Shown here one piece after another: positions 55,084-64,000 of a stretch of DNA of 64,000 nt (the stretch's first letter is position 1; each line of letters begins with the position of its first letter). The notes beneath the pieces were generated by a model that saw only the letters and a program-made list of their open reading frames with translations, made no database searches and was not told the origin of the DNA. A program made the position numbers and the translations under genes. The stretch is from positions 197,620 through 261,619 of the forward strand of contig MU001507.1 in NCBI GenBank assembly GCA_010093485.1. The letters are read 5' to 3'. The DNA is from Karstenula rhodostoma CBS 690.94. Its lineage: Eukaryota; Ascomycota; Dothideomycetes; Pleosporales; Didymosphaeriaceae.

Positions 55084-56246
55084 TTATCGTTTAGAAGAAG
55101 GCGCTAATTCTGGCAGCTCATGGACGTTTACCGCCAGCTGCGGGTGTACCTGCGGGCTCGAAGGTGGCATCTGAACCGTTCCCACACCCGGTGGGGGGGC
55201 ACCATAATGCTGTGCTCCGTACCCTCCGTACATTGTGTTATCCTGCGGCTTGGCCGTCTGTGCATCGTACGCGCCCATGTTTGGTGACATAGGCTGGAGA
55301 TACGGAATCGGTCCGTTTCCATGTGTTTGCTGTGGTGGATAGTATGCTGTCTGCTGGGGCGGGTACTCGGGCTGCACGTGTGTTTGCGGTGGACCTTGCG
55401 GTGTAGGGCCATACGCGTGTGTGTTGCGCTGACGCCAAAGATAGAATCCCATTCCTGCCACGGCGAGAAGGCCGAGTATGCCAATTACCACGCCTGCGAT
55501 CCAGGCTTTGCTTGGTTCCTTCTCTTTCGCAGGCTCTGTTGAAGGTGTGGGTGTGGGTGAGCTCGTGGGGTCTGAAGTCTGCGAGGCAAGACTTGTGCCT
55601 GTTGAAGCCGGGCTTGCGGTTGTTTCGGCAGAGAACGAGTCCGAGGACGTCTCAGAGGAGGTTTCGGTCGAAGTCGAGTCAGTGCTGGTCGCATCTTCGA
55701 TCAAAGTGCCCGGTGGCACTTCGCGATAAAACCTGAGATATGTGCGATCCATGCAGTGGTACCATCGCAGCGAGCTTGCTGTGTCGATTTCGCTTCCGGT
55801 GTATATGATATCGTAATCGCATGTTGATGATTCAGGGCAAGCTGCACTTCCGCCCGCCGACAGTAGCGTAGAAGAACCACTGCATGCCGTCCAATATGCA
55901 GTAGGACAAGTCGCGGAAAGGTAATATGGGCTATCCAAGCACCAATCTACCAATGTGCTACCACGGAAGGTTGCGACTGAGCCCGATTTCTCAGAAGAAC
56001 GGACTTTCAGCACGTATTAGCGCGTTTGTCGATGTTATTAACGAAGATTGACCTACTGAATGAATTGCCTTCCGAGTCTGTGGATGCATAATAATAACCG
56101 ATAAAACTCAAAGGTGCCTCGCGAACAAATAACTCAGCGCGCTGTGTGATCATTGGATGCGCCGCCTCGAGTGTCGCATCCACGGGAGAAGCGCCAACAT
56201 GCGCGAAGACTTCCAGCAACAAGGCGAACGGAAGAAGGTTGAACAT
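55084..56246 (-). CDS. Single-pass surface protein with Ser/Thr-rich stalk, unknown function
   Basis: Two exons, 56246-56057 and 56003-55084, total 1110 bases (369 residues). MFNLLPFALLLEVFAHVGAS is a signal peptide. The ectodomain has paired Cys (DWCLDSPYYLSATCPTAYW, then AACPESSTCDYD) and a long Ser/Thr/Glu stalk. One membrane span (AWIAGVVIGILGLLAVAGMG) leads to a stop-transfer WRQRN. The cytoplasmic tail is rich in Pro, Tyr and Gln (PPQQTAYYPPQQTHG) and may dock WW or SH3 domains. The plan resembles the protein at 3584-4723 and fungal wall-sensor-like receptors, but neither a WSC domain nor any enzymatic domain is visible. The intron joins GNSF to IRSSEKS in phase. Confidence 0.75.
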
Positions 56247-58124
56247 CGTTCAATATGTAGCGAGTGGCATTCAAGATGTAAAAAGAAGTCAGGAGCGGAA
56301 ACGGCACGCACTTGAAGGACAGCAGGAGGGCCTGCAGCCCCCAAAATAGCAACCCCCCACCCTAGGCTTGATCTCCAGGGCGAAGAATCCCATCCATGTC
56401 ACAAGCCGAAAGGCAGTGTATGGATCGCGAAAAGGGCACCGCCCCTTCTGGGTTACCGCGCGACTTGGTACCCGGCCGGCGAGGCTGAGACCTGGACAAC
56501 GCCCGGATAGGTCAAATCGCCGGCCGCATGCTTTTGCGTATTGGTCCTACTTTCGTAGCCTCGATATCTTCCTGAAGATGCATCAGTCGAAGGAACAAGC
56601 AGCGCAGCGCAACTGCGGTTCCTCCTTGTGAAATATCAACCAAACCTGCAATCGGGAGGATCCAAGGAGTCCAGCCACCACCACTCCCAAGTGGGCGTAC
56701 AGGTGAGAGTGTGATTGGACGAATCGTTCGCGTATACAGGGGCTTGGATGTTGTAGAACATGTCCTAGTGAACGCCCACTTGGCAGACCACGGCAGGAAA
56801 GGCCTGGTTTACGGTGTACGCAGGAGAGATGAAATGCAGAGTCTATATGAGAGCATAGGAGCCACATGCGGGTGCCCGAGATCTCGTCACCAACACTGAA
56901 AAGAGCAGCGCAGACTAGGTATCCGCGATACAAGAGTGTGAAGAGACACCTGTGGAGCCTCTGGTCTCGCCGATCCTCGGTTATCTTGTCTGAACTGGTA
57001 GGTAGCGTTGTCCCGTCGCGGGCAACGCTGGTCAACGGGGCTGGGAGGCGATTGTTAACGCAGCGACGTCTTCGAGGCCGGAGATGCCTGACATGTAAGC
57101 CCCTCCGTGTGGGCATTAGTCAATATCATTTGATCAAGTTTGTCGGGTCTGCCGATAGCCTAGGTTGAATTCGCAAAAAGAAGGCTGAAATGAGGTTGGG
57201 GGCCAAGTGCGAATAAGGTTCTCGTTGGGACGGCGTCCGTGCGTTGCATGAGAGCCAACAGTTCCTCTTGGGAACACAGCCTCACAGAAACATCAGAGCA
57301 CATTCTCATATTCACTTACTCGAACTCTAGTCTTTGAATGCCGTAGTAATTCGCATATAAGGGATACGCCGACGCTTTGCACAGCCTATTAGAAAGCTAG
57401 CTTGAACACAAAAACTGTCTGTCTCAGTGCCATATTAATCGTCCTATAGGCTAATTAGAGCGTAAACTAGTCAAAGTCGGCGTGTTCTTTATATGCGAGT
57501 TACTACGGTAGATTCAAGATGAACGCATCGATAATTCTGATCGCACAACAAATCCCTCCAGCATCGACCTATAGGCTATCAAGCTCAAAACAATGCTGAA
57601 CGTCAACACCCCCAGGAAGGCTGCCATGATCCTTGCCACGCAATACGAGCGATACAAAATCCAATATGACACAGGTTAGGTTGGAAAGTATTCAGAGCGT
57701 GGATCTGCTTGCTAAGAAGAATATCTATAGGTATAATGCCCATCACATTTACATCTATGATTCACCTCCGCGATCCAAACACGTGTTGCACTCTATGTCA
57801 TGTGTAAAAACACCCTTAACAGACGTCATAAAAGTTGACGGGAATAGGTCTATTACGTAGGATAGCCTTTTCGCGTGGGAAGCCCTCGAGGACATGGCCG
57901 GACGACGAGCTCCTGCTCAGGCACCACGAACGCGAATACGTAACGACGATGCCATAAGACAACACAGCCCCGAACGCAGTCTCAACGCTCGCATTGTGAA
58001 ATTTTCTTGTGTCAGGATTGGACGGACGGACGGACGAGACTGCCAAGCCACCGTCCCAATTATCTACTACGAACTACAATTATGTATCAAAAGATCGTAT
58101 CTACATATATCATAATATCCATCT
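56247..58124. other. 1.9 kb gene-poor region containing a MITE
   Basis: No gene is supported; the minus-strand frame 56583-57116 lacks features. A clear inverted-repeat element lies at 57332-57518. Confidence 0.5.
57332..57518. mobile_element. MITE-like inverted-repeat element
   Basis: The left arm (CCGTAGTAATTCGCATATAA, then GGGATACGCCGACGCTTTG; 57341-57379) and the right arm read on the minus strand (ACCGTAGTAACTCGCATATA, then AAGAACACGCCGACTTTG; 57470-57509) match at about four positions in five. The similarity extends outward through TTGAAT on the left and ATTCAA on the right. The interior of about 90 bases has no coding capacity. It is probably a non-autonomous DNA transposon. Confidence 0.75.
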
Positions 58125-59459
58125 CTACCACTTTGTCTTCTGCGCGCGGGTGAACTCAGGCTCGGGGTGCAGACCATCAGGAACCTCGAGGGCAGTGGTG
58201 TAGGCCGAGTCCTTCTCCAAAGCGGCCCACGTCTTCTTAACCACATCGGCCACCTCGCGTCCGTTGTGCTTCAACTTGGTAGCAGGGATGGGCCATGGGA
58301 CGGAGGTGTTTTTGGTGTTGAGCTTGCCAGCGTACGAGACGTTCCAGTACATCTGCGACAGGGGCGTCTTGCCGGACCAGTGGCGGACGTCGTCGCCGGT
58401 CTTCTTGGCGACGAAGTCGAAGACGTTGGCGCCGACGTCCCACCGGCCGAGGGTGTCGAGGCCCCAGTTGGCCTGGACGGTGGCAATCTCGCTGTAGTGG
58501 TTGTAGAAGTTGCTGTCTGTGGTGCCGACGAGCTTCTTGGGGACAGCGTCGCCGAGGAGAATGCCGACGATGCGGTTCTGCTGGGTGTAGGTGTGGTTCT
58601 CGTCGAAGGTCAGGATGACAAGAGTGTTCTTCATGAACTTCTTGTCGTTCAGGAGTGGGTCGAGGAAGTTCTTGGACCACGTGCCAGCAACGGTCACAGT
58701 CGTGTCGTGGCCATCGGAGGTCATGTTGGGGGTGATGAACATCCACTGGGGCAGAGCATCCGCCTTGAGGTCCTCGTAGAAGAGGGTCAAGTTCTTGATC
58801 TGGTTAAGGCGGCTGGTCTGTTCCGCAACAGAGTCGTATAGGACCGGGGGGTTGTGCTTGCGGACGTAGTCGTTGGCACCGGTCTTCTGGTTGCGGTAGT
58901 CAAAGCCCTGGAAGCCAGTGTATGGCATGTCCTCCTGGTACGCTCCCCACGAGATCTTCTTCGCCTCCAAAAGGTCCACGACTGTCGAGACGTTGGAAGG
59001 AATTGCAGTCATGTCATCGTGGTTAATGCCGTAGTAATCGCCGGAGATGGCGGCGGCATAGTTGGGCATCGAAGGATGCGTGACGGCGAAGTGGTTGCTG
59101 AGGGTAATGCCCTTCTTAGCCAAGGCCTTCAGGCTTGGATCGCCAATTGCAAGATCGTAGTCTGGGGTACGCAGTCAGTGAAAGGGTCAAAGATAAGGTG
59201 ATTTGGTGGAAGAAGGTGTTTTGGCTTCAGCTCGTAACCAACGTCTGACCAGTTCAGACAGTAACGGCAGCAGAAACAACCACTTCGTATCCCGGCATTG
59301 CGTACCGGTGTTCTCGAGCCAGATGATGGCCACCCGGTCGAAAGCCTTGCCCTTGACCCAGTCCGAAGTCGTGTACCCGCCACCGGTGGATGGCTGCTTG
59401 GGAGCAGCAAGCACGGCGCTGGCGAGCAGCGACACGGAGAGGAGCAACGAAGAAACCAT
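58125..59459 (-). CDS. Secreted acid phosphatase (phosphoesterase family)
   Basis: Two exons, 59459-59306 and 59161-58125, total 1191 bases (396 residues). MVSSLLLSVSLLASAVLAAP is a signal peptide. The phosphoesterase domain begins VAIIWLENT, and the intron joins it to DYDLAIGDPSLKALAKKG, rebuilding the metal-binding LENTDY motif. HPSMPNYAAAISGDYYG, SDGHDTTVTVAG and LTFDENHTYTQQNR are further family signatures holding likely metal and phosphate ligands. This fungal family includes phosphate-repressible extracellular acid phosphatases (PhoA/Pho type) that release phosphate from organic esters. N-glycosylation sequons (NVS, NLT, NMT) are present. Expression probably rises under phosphate limitation, but no clear Pho-type site was identified upstream. 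Confidence 0.88.
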
Positions 59460-60187
59460 TCTGACCTGGTTTGCCTCGACGCAGAATGGGCAAAAAGACA
59501 GACCACGAGGTTGCGACGAAGTAATGAAGTGCAGACGATGCCAATGCTGCAGATGCAGGGCCAAGTCCCATGATGTATACCCTAATATAAGTCTTCCAGC
59601 ACAGCGGTCGCTTGCAAGGCGACAATCATCTCCATCTGCGGGGTGGCTGCGTAAGACTTGGGGCAACTGCGAATCAGGCGGGGTGTGTATGGCACATGCA
59701 TGGACCGTGCATGGCAGGTAAGCTTTTGTGGGAAGGTGCCGTGGGTGCTTAGTTCTCGTAGCGGAAGGCGTGGGATGGCATCCTTCCCTCATTGGACGCT
59801 GCCAAGGGTCTCGGCATGATCTTCTGTCAGCCACCCTTCCTCTCGACACCCCGGTAAAAATGATGCATTGTGCCGCACGTGCGCTATTGCCGGGTTCCTG
59901 TGGTAATTGCCATCAATCAATGTCGCCTTGGGACAACGTGGTCTCGTGAGAATCTTCCAGCTCAGAGACGTACAATCGCCTTCCTAACCTTACTTATCTA
60001 CTCACAACGCTTCCTTTTGTATCACTTTTGGACGGCAGTCCATGTTTGTCTATCACTTTACGGGACACTACTTTGTAGTTCGAGTCAACAATCAGAGAAC
60101 CGCATGTGTGCTAGCTAGGACACGTGGCTGGTCGATGCGAAGCGTCTTTGGTTGTTTAGAAGAAGGGAGGCAGCTGAAATACTTGTC
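59460..60187. other. Divergent promoter region (phosphatase and multicopper oxidase)
   Basis: No gene is supported. At 60058-60095 lies a motif (TTTACGGGACACTACTTTGT, then TTCGAGTCAACAATC) related to those at 3481 and 35145-35186. Confidence 0.45.
60058..60095 (+). repeat. Dispersed terminal-repeat-like motif, copy 2
   Basis: It begins TTTACGGGACACTACTTTGT and is followed by AGTTCGAGTCAACAATC. It closely matches the copy at 3481 and the inverted copy at 35145-35186. It lies about 95-130 bases upstream of the multicopper oxidase ATG, so it may have become part of that promoter. Confidence 0.5.
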
Positions 60188-62245
60188 ATGGCTCGTCACG
60201 AGGTGTTCCAGTTAAGCGAAAGACAGGATGCAGAACACGAAGAAGAGCGTGCAGGGCTTCTCGAAGACGCAGTCAATTCAGAGGATGGCAGTGACGTCTC
60301 TGACGTGGAAGAGCTAGGGACGAAAAGAGACTTTGGGGGTGGACCACTGGAATCGACGGCTCAACGCCTGAGGAGGAACTGGAAGAGGTAAGCGGAATGT
60401 TCCCTGTTTGCTTGATATTTCTGACCCTGCAGGATACTCGTCGTCGCACTTCTTGCAGCTTGGACGATTGGTTTTCTGATACACTCATTTCTGTCGAGCA
60501 GCAATGCTTCGTCGAACAAAAGCGCTGTCGCTCAATTGCGCCCGGAGGAAGACTACATTCTCGACTCCAAGTGGAACTTTGACCCAGAACCGGTCACTAG
60601 AGAGTACGACTGGACAATATCCGAGCACGATTTAAACCCAGATGGCGTATATAGATCGATGATTCTGATCAATAGCATATTCCCTGGCCCGCTGATCGAA
60701 TGTAACGAAGGCGATGAAATCGTTGTCCACGTGCACAACAAGGCCTCGAACGCCACCTCAATCCATTGGCATGGGATGTTCCAAAACGGAACAAACTGGA
60801 TGGATGGCACTGTCGGTATCTCGCAGTGCCCAATTGCACCCGGACAGTCGTTCACGTACCGGTTCAAAGTGACGGACCAGACCGGCACATACTGGTACCA
60901 CAGCCACATGGGCATGCAAGCCTCGGATGGTCTCGTGGGACCTATAGTCGTCCATGCCAGGGGCGGCGAGGAAAGCAGGCTGCAGAAAGTACCGTACGGT
61001 CAGGATAGAGTGGTTCTGGTGTCGGACCACTACTACGACCTGTCTTCGAAATTGCTCATGCAATACCTCCAGCCTGGAAACGAGAACGAAGAGCCTGTCC
61101 CGCAATCCGCACTGATCAATGGGCGCGGTACCCGCAACTGCGCAGACTTGCCGAACCGCAGCTGTTCTTCGGTAGATCGGACGAACGCCTTCTTCGACCT
61201 GTCGACTGAACACAACACCAGAATCCGCTTTATCAACGTGGGAGCCTTTGCTGAGTTCCAAATCCAGATCGACGAACATGAGTTCTTCCTGACCGAAGTC
61301 GACGGGACAGATGTACACCCACAGTCCATCCACCGTCTAAACATCAACCCTGCGCAGCGCTACAGCATCGTAGTACCGCCGCCCAAAGACAACAAGGATT
61401 TGTACTGGATGAGGGCGCGCATGATCAGCCACTGCTTTGCGTACGAAGAGCCCGAGCTAAAAGAGGAAGTGCGCGCAGTCATCAGATACCAAACCCCCAG
61501 CACGTCAGCCACCCCATCAAGCAGAGACTGGCCCGAGATCATCGAGCTCGAATGCCGCGACCTCAACGTCAGCGCCCTCAAGCCCATCCACGCCATCGCC
61601 GCGCCCGAAACCGCAGACGACCAAGTCTACCTGCGCTCCAGCTTCCAGATCCGAGACTGGCGCCTCAGCAGGGGCTTCCTAAACGACTCTTCCTACCGCG
61701 CCAACATCTCCCACCCTACCCTACACACCCTCGTCTCCGCCTACGAAAAAAAGCAGGAACCCCACATGTACCTCCTCTCCTACCCCTCGGGCATCAACAC
61801 AGGCTTCGACCCCAAACACACCCTCGTCTACCAGACAACCGGCATCCGCACCATCGACATCCTCGTCCAGAACTTCGACGACGGAAACCACCCCTTCCAC
61901 CTCCACGGCTACAAGTTCTTCGTGCTGGCCTCGGGCCACGGATACCCCCCTGAGGGTCTGTACGACGCGCTCGACGTGACGAATCCGCTGCGCCGCGATA
62001 CGGCGAGTGTGGAGGCCTTTGGGTGGACGCTGGTTCGCTTCGTGGCTGACAATGCGGGGGTTTGGCCGTTTCACTGCCATCTGGGCTGGCATAATGAGGC
62101 GGGCTTGCTGATGCAGTTTGTCACGCGCGCGGACGAGGTTGCGAGGTGGACGGTGCCGGATGAGGCGAGGGGGTTGTGTGATGCGGAGGGGATTGATAGG
62201 GGCGCGGGGCCGGACGATGAGATTTGGTTTGGTTCGTTTGATTGA
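60188..62245 (+). CDS. Membrane-anchored multicopper oxidase (laccase/ferroxidase-like)
   Basis: Two exons, 60188-60387 and 60433-62245, total 2013 bases (670 residues). Instead of a cleaved signal peptide it has an acidic cytosolic head of about 66 residues (with EEERAGLLEDAVNSEDGSD), then one membrane span (ILVVALLAAWTIGFLIHSFL), giving a type II topology with the oxidase outside or in the lumen. The copper motifs are complete: HWHG, WYHSHMGMQ, HPFHLHG and HCHLGWH. The catalytic half starts at YDWTISEHDLNPDGVYRSMI. These enzymes oxidise phenols, pigment precursors or Fe(II), reducing O2 to water. The anchored form suggests a role in the secretory pathway or at the cell surface, for example pigment polymerisation; the Fet3-type C-terminal anchor is absent. 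An acidic LLEDA near the N-terminus may be a sorting signal. Confidence 0.9.
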
Positions 62246-64000
62246 ATTGCTAAGCAAGAAAACATGGGATGGTGTTCGGGTTAAGAGGTTAAGACAGCTT
62301 TCTGTCCCTTGGGATGGGCCATGCACAACGCCCACCGTACCGGTTCCACCCAGCCCTGCCATGGACAACCCATCTCAACCTGACCTGCATCGAATGCCAA
62401 CCCAACCCAACCACGTCGCGTCGCCGTTGAAACTCACCGCACCTTTGTCCGCGCATACGAGTCGAGCGTCGAAACCTACGCACCCAGCACCCCAGCATCG
62501 CACACCCAAAACGCAGAGCCTCTACACAGTCCCCTGCGATAAAACCTACAATGCCACGGTATAGCTAACATGCACAAATACAAATACAAAGCCAAGTTAT
62601 ATCCAAACACCCCCGAAAACGAATCGTGCACTACACTGCACTGCACGCCAGACCACACACCCTTCCTATCGGATACCACGCCAGCCGATAGGCTCTGCAG
62701 ACGGGAAGGGCGGAGGTTGTTGGGGCGGAGGCGGAGTGCAAGGAGGCGAGCCGGGCGGGCGTGTGCGGGTGGAACTGGAGGATGGATGGATGGATGGCAG
62801 CGGTATGGCGACGATGTAGGGATGGGTGGGAGAGTGGGGTGTGTTCTGTGGGTGTGTTGAAGACGGGTGATTTTTATGGCGGGATGCTGGCGAGGGGTTG
62901 TGGCGGTTGGGCTGGGTGTGTGAGGAGCTGAGCTGAGCTGTATCTAGATGCACAGTGGGTGGAAAGATGAACCGGACTCTCTGGGTAAGAATACCCGCTA
63001 GAGACGTCCGGTTTATTTCTTCGCCCAGTGCGATGATAAGTGTTGTGTTGTGTTCGACGTTGCGCAGGATGAGTAGGGAGGTGGGAGTGGGCAGGCGATA
63101 TGCTCCAGCAGCACTTGCGGCTACGTGCCGTGCCTACAAGGACTCTCCGTTGCCATGGACGAAAAGCCACGCCGACAAACAAGTGAAGCAGAACGACGTC
63201 GATTGCAAACACTGCTTTGCTGCGTTCGAGCGTGAGATGCGGTCGCCGTTAGGCAGCCAATCACAGCGGCGCCAATCAGCCGCATAAAGGTTCCTCCGAG
63301 CCCGACAACGTCACCTAACCGCACCTCTCCCAGCCATCCTCGGTTCCCGGCACAGGCACCTCCTCACCACCGACCATCATCGTCCAATTCATCCTGAGCT
63401 GACTCGTAGCATGAGTTTGCATCTCCGATGATCCCCTGACGAGGCTCAGGGCCCCGTGGAAGCCGTCCGTGGCCCCTGAGAACCCCCTCGCAGACGTTAT
63501 TCCGACGGAGTGCACAAAGCGCTGTCCACCAGGCGAAACCGTTGAGAAATAAGCGTCTACAAGGGGCACTCGTATAGTCATGGCAACAGTCGTAGACGAC
63601 GATGGCAGAGGGCCTTGAAGGGTCCTGTTGGCGCAATGGGGGCCCATGCTGCTGAAGGGTCTGCAGCGGTTTGGACACCGGGCTGCACTGTGCAGTGGAC
63701 TTGTCAGGAAGCCCACACTTCGGGAGGAGCCCTCGGTGCGTTCACATCTTTGTGAATGCACTCATTGAGGCATGCCACATGGATAGATATAGAGAGGGCA
63801 CTTGCTTCGAACTAGAGGTGCGGTCGCTGCGGGACATGCTGCCGGCTCCCGGTTGCTGTGCCAATGGAGGATTTTGTCATGAACCCACTGGAAAAACTAA
63901 ACAGCCCCTCAGCGGTTCGCTGATCATCGGCAACGTGCAATGACCGAGTAATTGAAAGAGTAAAAGGAAGGTGGTTGCGAAAATTCGAAACCCACCTGAC
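62246..64000. other. Gene-poor right end of the window
   Basis: No gene is supported. A short (GGAT)n run lies at about 62780-62797. The minus-strand frame at 63315-63761 overlaps other frames and shows no family features. A promoter or 3' part of a gene beyond the edge may be included. Confidence 0.45.

Noticed and set aside
58125..62245. Acid phosphatase and multicopper oxidase as part of the tailoring block
   Set aside because: They are more than 20 kb away across housekeeping genes such as SPC7, HYPK and DAHP synthase.
1..64000. CRISPR arrays, rRNA or tRNA genes
   Set aside because: None is expected (CRISPR) or seen; no regular spaced repeats or rRNA-like sequence was found by eye.

Overview
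This window is nuclear DNA from a filamentous ascomycete (Pezizomycotina, most likely Dothideomycetes). The support is short GT-AG introns of about 45-85 bases with CTAAC-like branch sites, compact genes on both strands, and families typical of that group: a LOV photoreceptor, an AA11 LPMO with an X278-like module, LaeA/UMTA-type methyltransferases, a PTH11/rhodopsin-like membrane protein, an OPT transporter, Spc7/KNL1 and Swc3. The class assignment is an inference. Exon coordinates come from reading splice sites by eye and from whether frames close; no tool was run.

Layout. 1-1254 is the 3' part of a LOV-domain gene. 1856-9934 holds NatB catalytic subunit NAA20, a secreted/anchored Cys-rich membrane protein, Swc3 and an AA11-type LPMO. 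After a 2.6 kb gene-poor stretch come a SAM methyltransferase (12562-13548), a CSC1-type channel, an OPT transporter and an MDR oxidoreductase (to 21835). 21836-22885 is an AT-rich, repeat-bearing gap.

22886-35038 looks like a specialised-metabolism block: MFS pump, P450, LaeA-like methyltransferase, alpha/beta hydrolase, a second (CYP7/8-like) P450 and a PTH11-like membrane protein, followed by a Zn2Cys6 regulator at 36313-37512. No PKS, NRPS, terpene synthase or DMATS backbone is present, and the MFS gene carries an in-frame TAG, so the block may be a backbone-less or decaying cluster.

38242-54591 returns to mostly conserved genes: a small DUF8040-like gene, a conserved hypothetical, class II DAHP synthase with a Gcn4/CPC1-type TGACTCA upstream, HYPK, a large disordered protein whose C-terminal membrane segments lie behind an in-frame TAG, a DUF7704 protein, a carboxylesterase and the kinetochore scaffold Spc7/KNL1. 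55084-62245 holds a second single-pass surface protein, an acid phosphatase and a membrane-anchored multicopper oxidase, with a clear MITE-like inverted repeat at 57332-57518. The last 1.7 kb shows no supported gene.

The most noteworthy signals are two otherwise intact genes interrupted by one TAG each, the backbone-less tailoring block, a MITE plus a dispersed family of terminal-repeat-like motifs (about 3.48, 22.0, 22.5, 35.1 and 60.06 kb), a 3-codon uORF overlapping the CSC1 start, and a 60-nt stop-free intron in HYPK. I saw no tRNA, rRNA or CRISPR array.
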